A stretch of DNA of 64,000 nt, taken from the NCBI RefSeq assembly GCF_002930645.1, contig NZ_PSNW01000003.1, forward strand, positions 310,001 through 374,000. Reading direction: 5' to 3'. This document shows, piece after piece, positions 16,188-25,054 of this stretch. This stretch comes from Solimonas fluminis (lineage in GTDB: Bacteria > Pseudomonadota > Gammaproteobacteria > Nevskiales > Nevskiaceae). The notes beneath the pieces are model-generated. The model ran no database searches. It worked only from the letters and a program-made list of their open reading frames with translations, and was not told the DNA's origin. Numbering within the stretch: the first letter of the stretch is position 1; each line of letters opens with the position of its first letter. The position numbers and the translations under genes are program-made.

Positions 16188-18746
16188 TCAGAACTGCAGT
16201 CGGACAAAGGCGCGTGCCGTATCGCGGTCGCGGTACAGGTTGTAGGAGCCGCCGCCCGTGAACCAGGTGTAGCCGAGATTCAACGACAGGCTGGACTTGT
16301 AGCGGATTTCCAGGCCGATGTCGCCGTTCTTGCGGCCTTCCACGAAGTTGGTCGCCAGGCCCGGGGCGGTGCCCTTCACGTCGTGCTTCCAGGTCAGCTG
16401 CGGCATCAGCGAGATGCCGGGCAGCACGGACTCGTACTTGATCTGGCTGATGATCACGTAGCCCCAGGACAGCTTGTCCGGAAAGCCCCCCAGGTCCTGC
16501 TGGTGGGGGTTGAAGCGCAGGCCGTCCGGCCCCCAGGAGCAAGCCTCGTTGGTGGAACAGGCCTGGCGCGAGCGGTCGGCGCCGCTGCCGTCCGCGCCGG
16601 CGCTGGCGTGGGTGTAGGTGCCCGGCGCTTCCAGCTGCAGCTCGTCCAGGTCCGGCATGCCCGGCACCCAGGTGGCGCCCAGCTCCAGCAGGGTGATGAC
16701 CTGGTCGGCGCCGAAGGGGTTGTCGGTGGCGCCGGCCACGTGGGTGGCGCCCAGGTTGAACTGGTAGCTGTCGAATTCTTCCCAGCCGCGGATATAGCTG
16801 TTGCCCGGGTTCTTGCCCACCACTCCGCCGCGGTAGGGAATGATGAACGACGGGAAGGCGCGGCCCGAACCCGGCACATGGCCGATCAGCAGGTCGAAGG
16901 TATCGCTGTAGGCGCCCGGCGTGCCGTTGGCATCCACCACGTAGTCGCTGCCCGGGTACAGGCCGATGCTGCCGTCCGGCATGGCGCCGAGGCCACCCAG
17001 GAAGTCCACCCCGAAGAACTGCAGCAGCCGGTCCACCACGCCGGACAGCGCCGGGATGCCGCCCAGCAGGGCGCCGGTCAGCGAGCCGGTGCCGGCGCAG
17101 CCCTGCCCCTGCTCGTCGCGCAGGTGGCAGTTGCTCAGCGTGGGGCCGAAGCCGGCGAACACCAGGTCTTCCAGATCCACCTGCAGCGGCTCGTCCGGGC
17201 GGTAGGCCACCTCGCCCTGCAGCGAGAAGTCGCCCAGCGTGGTGTTGAAGGACAGGCCGAACAGCTTGATGTCCTCCGGGTACTCCAGCTGGACCTTCAG
17301 GGTGTCGAAGGGCACGGCGTTGCTGGTGGCGCCGTTGGGGTCGTTGGGCCGCAGCACCGTGTGCAGCAGGGGCACGTCCGGGCAACTGGCGATGAAGCCC
17401 AGCGTGCTGCGCACGTCCTTGGCGCAGCTCTCGTCCACCGATATCACGCTGACGTAGGGATTGCGCGCGTGGTAATTCATGAAGTAGAAGCCGAACTCGG
17501 TGCCGGCGTTGAAGTCCTCGGAGTAGTACTTCAGCGCCAGGCCGTACTGGCCGCCGCCGTCCGGCTCCTTGTCCTTCAGGCGCTGCGCGGTCAGCGAGGT
17601 GTTGGTGATGCCGGACAGCGGGTTGTCGATCAGGCGCCCCACGGCCTCCGGGTCCTCCGCCGCGCCGCCGAAGCTCAGGTTGACGTTGTCGATGGCGTTG
17701 TTGCTGCCCACGTCGAGGAAGGCGAAGTAGGAGCCGGGCGCGGGCGCTTCCAGCGGCTCCCACTCGTACTGGTAGAAGGCTTCCAGCGTGGCGCCGTCGA
17801 AGGGCTCCATGGAGGCGTAGAACATGCCCACCGGCGTGAACACTTCCTCCACCAGGAAGCCGGTGCGGTAGAAGTTGTTGGCGTTGACCGGGTTCACCTG
17901 GTTGATGGAGCCGAACACCAGCAGCGTGGACTCGCCCCAGTTCACGGTCTGGCGGCCGAGCTTCACGGTCAGCTCCTTGTCGCCCCACAGCGGCAGCTTG
18001 CCGTAGACGAAGGCGTCCAGCAGCTGCAGGTCGGTGCCGATCTGGCGCAGCGTCTCGCTGTCGCTGCGCTTGCTGCGCACCACGCCGCCGGGGCCGTAGA
18101 CCAGGCCGCAGGGACCGATGCCGGGGTTGCGCGAGGGCGGGCAGGCCACCGAATCGCTGCGCTGCGTCAGCGGCAGGTTGGGCAGGCCCAGGGGCAGCGG
18201 CAACACCTCGCGGCCCGGCACCGACACCGTACCCACGTCGAGCATGTTCTCCGGCGTGATGCGGTTGGGATGGTTCTCGGTGAAGTCGTTGTTGACGAAG
18301 TCGTAGAAGTACAGGCCCTTCACGAACAGGCCCCAGTCGCCGTGCGTCAGCGTGAAGTCCTGGGTGATCTTCAGCGGCGCCTGCACGATGTCGTGCTTGT
18401 CGTAGTTCAGGTTGCCGTCATCGGCATTCACCGTGAACTGGCCCGGCGAGCTGGCCAGCTTCTGAGCGGGATAGGTCTGGGTGCGGAACAGGCCCTGGCA
18501 GGCCTGGTAGAGCATGCGCCCGTCGGCGGTACGGCCGCAGACGTTCGGGTCGAGGTTGGACTTGCCCACCAGGTCACTGGCGCGATCCTGCATGCGCCAG
18601 GCGGCGCCGGCAGTGATGGTGGTGTTGAGCACGGCATTCCACTCGCCGTTGTCGTCCAGGTCGAAGCTCAGCGACCAGGCCGGCAGGCTGAACAGCGACA
18701 GCAGCAACGCCGCGGCGCGAGCCGCGGGCTTGATCTTCTCCATCAT
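16188..18746 (-). CDS. DUF1302 outer-membrane protein
   Basis: 852-residue exported protein predicted as an outer-membrane beta-barrel. Signal peptide in the first about 24 residues (ARAAALLLSLFSLPAWS). The typical DUF1302 opening follows (FDLDDNGEWNAVLNTTITAGAAWRMQDR), then LKLGRQTVNWGES-type strands and a C-terminus ending in aromatic-alternating residues and final Phe (ARAFVRLQF), the usual barrel-assembly signal. I start at the ATG at 18746; a second ATG follows directly. Family members occur with DUF1329 in steroid, fatty-acid and hydrocarbon gene sets. Here the pair follows the cytochrome/AraC genes on the same strand. Confidence 0.93.
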   Translation of the reverse strand: MMEKIKPAARAAALLLSLFSLPAWSLSFDLDDNGEWNAVLNTTITAGAAWRMQDRASDLVGKSNLDPNVCGRTADGRMLYQACQGLFRTQTYPAQKLASSPGQFTVNADDGNLNYDKHDIVQAPLKITQDFTLTHGDWGLFVKGLYFYDFVNNDFTENHPNRITPENMLDVGTVSVPGREVLPLPLGLPNLPLTQRSDSVACPPSRNPGIGPCGLVYGPGGVVRSKRSDSETLRQIGTDLQLLDAFVYGKLPLWGDKELTVKLGRQTVNWGESTLLVFGSINQVNPVNANNFYRTGFLVEEVFTPVGMFYASMEPFDGATLEAFYQYEWEPLEAPAPGSYFAFLDVGSNNAIDNVNLSFGGAAEDPEAVGRLIDNPLSGITNTSLTAQRLKDKEPDGGGQYGLALKYYSEDFNAGTEFGFYFMNYHARNPYVSVISVDESCAKDVRSTLGFIASCPDVPLLHTVLRPNDPNGATSNAVPFDTLKVQLEYPEDIKLFGLSFNTTLGDFSLQGEVAYRPDEPLQVDLEDLVFAGFGPTLSNCHLRDEQGQGCAGTGSLTGALLGGIPALSGVVDRLLQFFGVDFLGGLGAMPDGSIGLYPGSDYVVDANGTPGAYSDTFDLLIGHVPGSGRAFPSFIIPYRGGVVGKNPGNSYIRGWEEFDSYQFNLGATHVAGATDNPFGADQVITLLELGATWVPGMPDLDELQLEAPGTYTHASAGADGSGADRSRQACSTNEACSWGPDGLRFNPHQQDLGGFPDKLSWGYVIISQIKYESVLPGISLMPQLTWKHDVKGTAPGLATNFVEGRKNGDIGLEIRYKSSLSLNLGYTWFTGGGSYNLYRDRDTARAFVRLQF

Positions 18747-18896
18747 CGCAGGGGGCCCTCGTGAATCTCTAGTTGTAGTCGTCACGCCTGCCGGATCTGC
18801 GCCCGGCATTCTGCGGAGCATGCTCCCGCTCCTGTCCGGCGGTAATGAGAATTGCGGACAAGGTGTTGAGATTGGTGACCATGCCAGCGGCACGCC
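18747..18896 (-). other. 150-base gap between HTH-only AraC gene and DUF1302
   Basis: Contains a perfect 12-base palindrome GGAGCATGCTCC (18815-18826). There is room for a promoter or an AraC-type site serving DUF1302/DUF1329, but no convincing -35/-10 pair was found. Confidence 0.35.
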
Positions 18897-19298
18897 TCAG
18901 GGTGCCGTTCCGACAGGTATCGGGCTCTCCCCCACCGCGCCGAGCCGCTGCCGGAACCGGCCCGGCGCCTGGCCCTGCCAGCGGTTGAAGGCCCGCGAGA
19001 AGTTGGCGCCGCTGCTGTAGCCCACTTGCAGCGCCACCTGGTCCACCGGCAGGCGCGTGCCGCCGAGCAACTGTTCAGCGCGCTGCCGCAGCACACGCTC
19101 GCGCAGGTCGCGGAAGCGCAGGCCTTGGCGCCGCAGCTGGCGCTTGAGCGTGCGGGGCGACATGCACAGCCGCTCCGCGACCTCGCGCTGGCCGGGACAG
19201 GTCCCCTTGCCGGCCGCCAGCACCGCCAGGACCCGCTCCGGCAGTTGCGCGCAGGACCGGCGCAGGCGCTTGCCGCCGGATGCAGGCACGGCGCTCAT
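18897..19298 (-). CDS. HTH-only AraC-family regulator
   Basis: 133-residue protein consisting essentially of the two AraC helix-turn-helix units (CMSPRTLKRQLRRQGL near residues 45-60; VALQVGYSSGANFSRAFNRWQGQAPGRFR near residues 87-115) with no sensor domain. Its ATG overlaps the stop of the cytochrome gene upstream (ATGA), so its expression is coupled to that gene. AraC regulators are usually about 250-330 residues. This one is like the C-terminal third alone, and its paralogue at 27450 is built the same way. It may be constitutively DNA-binding, or sense through a partner. Likely target: the DUF1302/DUF1329 genes just downstream or the cytochrome operons. Confidence 0.87.
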   Translation of the reverse strand: MSAVPASGGKRLRRSCAQLPERVLAVLAAGKGTCPGQREVAERLCMSPRTLKRQLRRQGLRFRDLRERVLRQRAEQLLGGTRLPVDQVALQVGYSSGANFSRAFNRWQGQAPGRFRQRLGAVGESPIPVGTAP

Positions 19299-21700
19299 AG
19301 CGTCTTCAGGTATTCGATGATCGCCTTGCGCTCGGCATCGGTCAGCGCGTCGGTGAAGGTATGGCCGCCGTTGTCCTGGCTGTAGAGCCGGGTGTTGTAG
19401 ATCTTGCGCTCCTCGACCTGGGCGTTCGTCAGCGGTGTCTGCAGCAGGTTGGGGATGTTCCAGGCCAGGCCGCCGTTGGCGTAGATCACCGACAGGATCT
19501 GCTCCAGCAGCGGGTTCTTCATCGGGTCCGAGGGGTCGCATTCCAGGTAGGGCATGGCGCCGCCGACGCCACAGGGAATCTCCTCGTACTTCCAGCCCAG
19601 CTTCTGCCGGTCGTAGGCCCGCCGGAAGCTGGGGTCGAAGCCCATTACCACGTCGAGCCCGGTCTCATTGGGTGCCGAGACGCGCCGCCAGATCGGCTTG
19701 CGGTCCGAGGACTTCAGCACCTCCCAGGCATTGGGCACCGAACCGTTGTGGAAATACGGCGCCGTCGCCCAGACCCCGTACAGCGGTGGCGCCAGGTAGC
19801 CGTTCTCCCGGTCGCCGCGGATGCGGTCCAGGTTCTGGTCGCCGCAATCGTTCTCCGTGCCGCGCTGCTCGGGGTAGCCGAACCAGTCCTTTTCGAAGGT
19901 CCGCGACACTTCCTGGTCGTTGCCGTCCACTCGGCGCGGATCGGTGCCGATCAGGTCGCGCGGCACGATGTAGCCGGCGATGCCCTCCAGCTCCGGCGTC
20001 TCGAGGTAGTGGGGGTCGTGCACGAAGCGCGGCGAGTAGGCGCCGTGGCAGCTCGCGCAGGAGCCGTTGCCGCCCTTGGGCCGCTCGCGCCCCGCATTCG
20101 CCGGCAGAGCGAACAGGTCCTTGCTGTGGAACAGCACCGCCCCCTGCTCCGCCAGCGGTACATCCACCGGCTCCGGATACTTCGGCGAGCGCCGGTCGAG
20201 GACCCAGGCCGCGGCATCCTGGTCATGCTGCTCGATCCACTCGAAGGCCGCGTTGACATTGAGCGGGATGGGATTGGCGGCGCCCAGCGGCGTGAACGCG
20301 GAGACCAGGATGCGCTGCGCATCGGAGGACATGCCGCCGTCGAAGAACTTCAGCGGCCGGTGCCCGTAGTTCCACCAGACCGGCGGATCCTCGCTGCCGG
20401 TACCGCCCGAGGTCTGCATCAGCAGGTAGGGCAGCAGGTTGGCCGGCGTGACCAGGGCCGAGATGGCATTGAAGATCTGGAAATTGGTGATGTTGCCGAG
20501 GCCGCGCACCTGCGTGAAGGCCGTCAGCGCCGGCCCGATCGCATATCCCGCGAACAGGGTGTCCCTCCCGATCACGCCGATGTCGCTGAGGCTGTTGGTG
20601 CCGTAGATCGCACCCGGCAGGCCCGCTTCACCCGGCAAGCCGACCTGGCCGCTGTGGCAGGCGTGGCAGGTGCTCGCCAGCTTGCCGCTCCAGCGCCCGT
20701 CCGCCTCGCGCAGCTGCGTCCACGCGGTCGGCAACTGGCCCGAGCCGCCATCGGTCTGGTTGGGGTCTTCGCCCGGCAGTGGATAGGGATTGCGCTCCGG
20801 CCCCAGCACCACGCCCCAGCGCGCGGCCAGCAACTGGTCGTAGTTTTCGGGCCGCTTGCTCAGCCCCCAGGAGCGCCACATGTTGTTGTAGGCATCCGCC
20901 GTCAGATGGAAGCCCGGAATCACCGCCGCCGCCGGATAGTTGCCGATGAAGTTGCCGGCGGCGCCCTGCACGCCATTGCCTTTCATGATGACGCCGCCGC
21001 GCTCGATGCGCCCGCGCCAATCGCCGCAGGTCCTGGGCGCCGCGTCCTCCGGCGCCGCATCGACATGGCAGTTCTTGTAGTACGCGTTGAAGTACACCGC
21101 CTTGCCGGCGTTCACGCCCGGCTTCACCAGCGCCACCGGGCTCACCGGCAGCGCCGCGGCGTCGTCCTTGCCCTCGCAGTAGCGCGACCAGGCGTGGCCG
21201 CCGCGGTGGCCTTCCGCCAGCAGCGGCAACAGCGTGCCGGCATCGACGCCGCCCGCGAGCAGCGCCGCGCAGCCGGCACCGTTCTCGAAGCACTTGAGCA
21301 GGATCTCCATGTTCTTGTACGGCGCGCTGCCCACCGGCCAGGGCGCACCGCCGCTGTGCGGCGTCTCCTGGCCGGAGGACATCCGCAGGATGCGCGAAGT
21401 AGGATTGTTGCGTCCCAGGCGCTCCCAGCTGGCCCGGAGGTTGTCCAGGTCACGCGAGCGATCCTTGGCCAGCATGAAGTCATGGCCGTTCTCCACGTCG
21501 CCCGGCGCGCCGGGCACGTGGCAGGTGCGGCAGAAGTCGAGCTGCGGCTGCACCTTGCCGCTGAAGTGCTCCTCCAGGCTGCGCGCCGCCACGCTGCCGC
21601 CGCCCTGCAGGCCGTCGCTGCGCCCGCCGTACTCGCCGCAGCCCCCCAGCGCCAGCGCCAGCAGCCACAGGCCGGCCTTGCCGGAATGCCGAATCTTCAT
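19295..21700 (-). CDS. Tri-haem c-type cytochrome lipoprotein, paralogue 1
   Basis: 801-residue exported lipoprotein: lipobox LGGC with C21, then haem c motifs at residues 57-61 (CRTCH), 345-349 (CHACH) and 548-552 (CASCH). The C-terminal part has PPLYGVWATAPYFHNGSVP, typical of MauG/cytochrome-c-peroxidase-like di-haem enzymes. It ends with HTFTDALTDAERKAIIEYLKTL-type sequence shared by all three paralogues. The CASCHGAYSPR block recalls the rubber oxygenases RoxA/RoxB, which have two haem motifs (CSACH, CASCH); the N-terminal CRTCH domain is extra. An oxidative enzyme acting on a hydrophobic substrate in the periplasm or outer membrane is inferred. Good GAGGAGAG ribosome site. Follows paralogue 2 by 51 bases. 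Confidence 0.88.
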   Translation of the reverse strand: MKIRHSGKAGLWLLALALGGCGEYGGRSDGLQGGGSVAARSLEEHFSGKVQPQLDFCRTCHVPGAPGDVENGHDFMLAKDRSRDLDNLRASWERLGRNNPTSRILRMSSGQETPHSGGAPWPVGSAPYKNMEILLKCFENGAGCAALLAGGVDAGTLLPLLAEGHRGGHAWSRYCEGKDDAAALPVSPVALVKPGVNAGKAVYFNAYYKNCHVDAAPEDAAPRTCGDWRGRIERGGVIMKGNGVQGAAGNFIGNYPAAAVIPGFHLTADAYNNMWRSWGLSKRPENYDQLLAARWGVVLGPERNPYPLPGEDPNQTDGGSGQLPTAWTQLREADGRWSGKLASTCHACHSGQVGLPGEAGLPGAIYGTNSLSDIGVIGRDTLFAGYAIGPALTAFTQVRGLGNITNFQIFNAISALVTPANLLPYLLMQTSGGTGSEDPPVWWNYGHRPLKFFDGGMSSDAQRILVSAFTPLGAANPIPLNVNAAFEWIEQHDQDAAAWVLDRRSPKYPEPVDVPLAEQGAVLFHSKDLFALPANAGRERPKGGNGSCASCHGAYSPRFVHDPHYLETPELEGIAGYIVPRDLIGTDPRRVDGNDQEVSRTFEKDWFGYPEQRGTENDCGDQNLDRIRGDRENGYLAPPLYGVWATAPYFHNGSVPNAWEVLKSSDRKPIWRRVSAPNETGLDVVMGFDPSFRRAYDRQKLGWKYEEIPCGVGGAMPYLECDPSDPMKNPLLEQILSVIYANGGLAWNIPNLLQTPLTNAQVEERKIYNTRLYSQDNGGHTFTDALTDAERKAIIEYLKTL

Positions 21701-21751
21701 GCCGCTCTCCTCGATGCCCCGGCCTGGGGCCGGGGCTGTTTCTGTTTTTCG

Positions 21752-24175
21752 CTACAGCGTCTTCAGGTATTCGATGACCGCCTTGCGTTCCTGCTCGGTC
21801 AGCACGTCGGAGAAGTCATGCCCGCCGTTGCCGTTGCCGAGCTTGCGCGTGTCGTAGACGAAGCGCTTGTCGGCACCTCCCGGGACCAGGTCGGGCAGCA
21901 CCACCAGCGCCGACCAGTTGAAGCCGGAATACAGCAGGTTCATCACGGTCTGCGTGACGGAGGGCTGCTCCGGCGCTACCGGGTTGCAGTTGAACAGCGG
22001 GTTGCCCGGCAGGTCACCGCAGGCCAGCACCTCGTGCTTCCAGCCCAGGCGCTGGAAGTCATAGGCGCGGCCGAGGCTCTGGTCGAAGCCGCTGATCTCG
22101 TCGATGGTCTGCAGCTGCCGGCGCCAGATGGCGGGCCGATCCGAGGACTTCAGCACCTGCTCGATGGTGGGCACCGAGCCGTTGTGGAAGTACGGGGCGG
22201 TGGCCCAGGTGCCGTGCAGCGGCGGGGCCTGGTAGCCGATGATCTCGCGCTCCCAGCCGCAGACGCCTTGCGGACGCATCGACAGCGGCAGGCCATCGTC
22301 GGCCAACTCCGCCGCCAGGTTCTTCGCATCCGGCGCCGTCCAGCCCTCCACGCCGTCGGGGTAACCCCAGAAGGTGGTGCCGTAGGCCTCGCGCAGATAG
22401 GGCGAAAGCTCGTCGGCACGCGCGGAGTCGGTGCGGATCACTTCCAGCGGCATCAGGTGCGCCGCCATGCCGCCCAGCACCGGGTCTTCCAGGAAAGCCG
22501 GATCGTGGACGTAGCGCGGCGAGTAGGCGCCGTGGCAGCTCGCGCAGGAGCCGTTGCCGCCGGCCGGCTTGGGCTTGCCGGCATTGGCGCCGCCGCCCCA
22601 GAGGTCCTTGCTGTGGAACAGCACCGCGCCCTGCTCCGCCAGCTTCGTATCGATGTCGCCCGGATAGACCGGCGACTCCAGCGACAGGAAGAAGGCCGCC
22701 AGGTCCTGGTCGAACTCCTCGATGCGATCGCGGTAGGCCTTGCCGTCCACCGTGATCACGGCGGCCAGTTCGCCCACGCCCGCCGCCATCACGATGCGCG
22801 TGCTGTCGATCGACTGGCTGCCGTCGAAGAACTTGCGCGCGCGGTGGCCGTAGTTCCACCAGGCCGGCGTGTCCTGCTGCTCGGCGGTGGGATGCGGTTG
22901 CGCCGAGTTCTGCGCCAGCTTCAGCGCGTTGGGGTTGAGGCCCAGGCTGTCGTAGTCCAGCAGCATGAACAGCAGCTCGAAGCCGGCCACGGCGTTGTTC
23001 TGGCCGCGCTGGTCGCCGCCCAGCGCGAAGGGATTGAGCAGCAGCGGCACGCCGATGGAGACGCCGTAGGCGCTGCCGCCGTCGGTGGCCTGCATGCCGG
23101 TGTCGGCGTTGTTGTTGCCCAGGCCCAGGTTCTTCATCGTGATCCTGCTGCCGCCGTCGCTGGCGTCGCCGATCTGTCCGCCGTGGCAGCCGAAGCAGGC
23201 CACCTCGCCGATCACGCCGGTCCATTTGCCCTGCGCGTCCTTGAGCTGGCGCTTGCCCAGCGGCAGCTGGCCGGAACCGCCGTCGCTGGCATTCGGGTCC
23301 TCGCCCGGCAGCGGGTAGGGATTGCGGAAGGGCGCGTGGTTGTAGCCGTAGCGCAGGGTATAGAGCTCGTCGAAGTTGGCCGGGCGCTGGTCCAGGCCCC
23401 ACTTCTTCCAGCTGTCGTTGTAGTCCTCGGCGGTTTGCGAGCCCGCGGCCAGCGTGTCGATGAAGGCCATGCGCCCGCGCTCGCGGCGCTCGCGATAGGC
23501 ACCGCAGGTCTTCGGCGCCCGCTCCTTCTCCGGCAGGTTCGCGTGGCAGTCCTGGTACCAGGCGTTGAAGTAGACGGCGCGGTTCTCGTTGACGCCCGGC
23601 CGGATCATCGTGCGCGGGTCGATGGGCAGCTCGGCATCGTCCGGCCGGTTCGCGCAGTAGGTCTCCCAGACGGTCTTGGCGTGCGTGCTGCCGAGCAGCG
23701 GCAGCAGTTCGCCCGCGTCGATCCCGCCGCTGAGGCTGCAGCCCGAGGGATTCTCGAAGCACTTCAGCAGGATCTCCATGTTCTTGTACGGCGCGCTGCC
23801 CAGCGGCCAGGGCGCGCCGCCGCTGTGCGGCGTCTCCTGTCCGGAGGACATCAGCAGGATGCGCGAGGTGGGGTTGTTCCGGCCCAGGCGCTCCCAGCTG
23901 GCCTTGAGGTGGGCCATGTCCTGCGACTTGTCGCCGGACAGCATGAAGTCATGGCCGTTCTCCACGTCGCCTGGCGCGCCGGGCACGTGGCAGGTGCGGC
24001 AGAAGTCGAGGCCGGGCTGGACGTTGCGGCTGAAGTGCTCGTCCAGGCTGCGCGCGGCGGTGCCGCCGCCCGGGACCGGGTCGCTGCGCCCGGGCGCGCA
24101 GGCCGCCAGCAGCAGTACGGACAGGGCCAGCGCCCATGGGCCGAGCACGGCCCTCCTCATCGCTTGATGCTGCAT
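21752..24175 (-). CDS. Tri-haem c-type cytochrome lipoprotein, paralogue 2
   Basis: 807-residue paralogue. Signal peptide and lipobox LAAC with C26; haem motifs at 59-63 (CRTCH), 327-331 (CFGCH) and 544-548 (CASCH). It shares the GQETPHSGGAPWP segment after the first haem, CASCHGAYSPRYVHDPAF, PPLHGTWATAPYFHNGSVP and the EYLKTL end. The start ATG at 24175 directly follows GGAGGAGAGG; the next ATG at 24160 is too far from it. First gene of a likely operon running through paralogue 1, the HTH-only AraC gene and perhaps DUF1302/DUF1329, divergent from a TetR gene with a palindromic site between. Confidence 0.88.
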   Translation of the reverse strand: MQHQAMRRAVLGPWALALSVLLLAACAPGRSDPVPGGGTAARSLDEHFSRNVQPGLDFCRTCHVPGAPGDVENGHDFMLSGDKSQDMAHLKASWERLGRNNPTSRILLMSSGQETPHSGGAPWPLGSAPYKNMEILLKCFENPSGCSLSGGIDAGELLPLLGSTHAKTVWETYCANRPDDAELPIDPRTMIRPGVNENRAVYFNAWYQDCHANLPEKERAPKTCGAYRERRERGRMAFIDTLAAGSQTAEDYNDSWKKWGLDQRPANFDELYTLRYGYNHAPFRNPYPLPGEDPNASDGGSGQLPLGKRQLKDAQGKWTGVIGEVACFGCHGGQIGDASDGGSRITMKNLGLGNNNADTGMQATDGGSAYGVSIGVPLLLNPFALGGDQRGQNNAVAGFELLFMLLDYDSLGLNPNALKLAQNSAQPHPTAEQQDTPAWWNYGHRARKFFDGSQSIDSTRIVMAAGVGELAAVITVDGKAYRDRIEEFDQDLAAFFLSLESPVYPGDIDTKLAEQGAVLFHSKDLWGGGANAGKPKPAGGNGSCASCHGAYSPRYVHDPAFLEDPVLGGMAAHLMPLEVIRTDSARADELSPYLREAYGTTFWGYPDGVEGWTAPDAKNLAAELADDGLPLSMRPQGVCGWEREIIGYQAPPLHGTWATAPYFHNGSVPTIEQVLKSSDRPAIWRRQLQTIDEISGFDQSLGRAYDFQRLGWKHEVLACGDLPGNPLFNCNPVAPEQPSVTQTVMNLLYSGFNWSALVVLPDLVPGGADKRFVYDTRKLGNGNGGHDFSDVLTEQERKAVIEYLKTL

Positions 24176-24232
24176 TCCTCTCCTCCGGTCCCGCTATTCT
24201 TATAAAAGGGGCATTTGTTGCCTTTTGTAATA

Positions 24233-24248
24233 GGTAACATTAGTTGCC
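24233..24248. promoter_or_regulatory. Candidate TetR operator upstream of paralogue 2 and tetR1
   Basis: GGTAAC-ATTA-GTTGCC, an imperfect 6-4-6 palindrome in the 94-base divergent gap. A further GTTGCC half-site is at 24217-24222. It has the same architecture and similar bases as the perfect sites near the second TetR gene. Binding is inferred. Confidence 0.6.
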
Positions 24249-24269
24249 GTTTGGCGTCAAGGATGAATC

Positions 24270-24917
24270 GTGAACGAAGCAGTCAAACCCCCGCACAACC
24301 CCGCTTTCGTGGCCCGCAAGCCGCAGCAGCAGCGCGCCAAGGACCGCGTGGACCTGGTGCTGGCGGCGGCGGAGGAATTGCTGCTGGAGGCGGGGCTGTC
24401 GGGCTTCTCGATCCCCACGCTGGCGGAGCGCCTGGAGTTCCCGCGGGCGACGATCTACAAGTTCTTTCCCACCCCCTATGCCCTGCTCAACGAGCTGGCG
24501 GAGCGCCAGCTGGCGGCGCTGGAGGAGCACCTGGCGGCCTACGCGGAAAGCATCGCGCAGGCCAGCGACTGGCAGGAGATGGTGACGCGCATGATCCACG
24601 CCGCCGCCGACTACTACAGCCGACACCCTGCGGCGCAGGTGGTGCTGCTGACCGGACCCATATCCGATGCCAGCTTCCGCGCGCTGGAATACACCATCGC
24701 CCGCCTCGGCACGCTGACGCGCACGCTGTTCGCGCAGCGCGGTATCGCGGTGCCCGAGGACTCGCCCGACATCGCGGCGCTGGCGGTGGAGTTCGGCACG
24801 GCGAGCTTCCGCATGAGCTATTTCCTGCACGGACGCATGACGCCGGAGTACACGCAGGCGGGCGCGGACGTGATGCTGGCCTTCCTGGCGAAGCGGCTGG
24901 GGCTGGCGCTGCGCTGA
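24270..24917 (+). CDS. TetR-family repressor 1
   Basis: 215-residue TetR regulator with a GTG start preceded by AAGGAT. N-terminal HTH around residues 28-72 (LSGFSIPTLAERLEFPRATIYKFFPTPYALLNEL); the C-terminal ligand domain is of unassigned type. It is divergently transcribed from the cytochrome paralogue 2 operon and probably controls it and itself through the palindrome at 24233. It is a clear sister of the TetR at 28074: the recognition region differs at only a few residues, in line with their related but non-identical operator candidates. Confidence 0.93.
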   Translation: MNEAVKPPHNPAFVARKPQQQRAKDRVDLVLAAAEELLLEAGLSGFSIPTLAERLEFPRATIYKFFPTPYALLNELAERQLAALEEHLAAYAESIAQASDWQEMVTRMIHAAADYYSRHPAAQVVLLTGPISDASFRALEYTIARLGTLTRTLFAQRGIAVPEDSPDIAALAVEFGTASFRMSYFLHGRMTPEYTQAGADVMLAFLAKRLGLALR

Positions 24918-25010
24918 CTGCAAGCCGCGTGCATCGGCGCACGTCCTGCGGAAACCCTCTCCCGCCCCCCCCGGGCCGCCCTCTCCCGCAAGCGGAGAGG
25001 GGAACAAGAC

Positions 25011-25040
25011 GAAGAAGGGGCGCCGAGGCGCCCCTTCTTC
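25011..25040. terminator. Bidirectional terminator between tetR1 and cytochrome paralogue 3
   Basis: Perfect 14-base arms GAAGAAGGGGCGCC / GGCGCCCCTTCTTC with a 2-base loop between convergent genes. T-rich flanks are weak on both sides. Confidence 0.75.
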
Positions 25041-25054
25041 GTTCTCGTCACCCG

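Noticed and set aside
21711-21752. GCCCCGGCC/GGCCGGGGC stem followed by Ts on the plus strand
   Set aside because: No plus-strand gene ends here, and on the minus strand, where the cytochrome genes are read, no U-tract follows.
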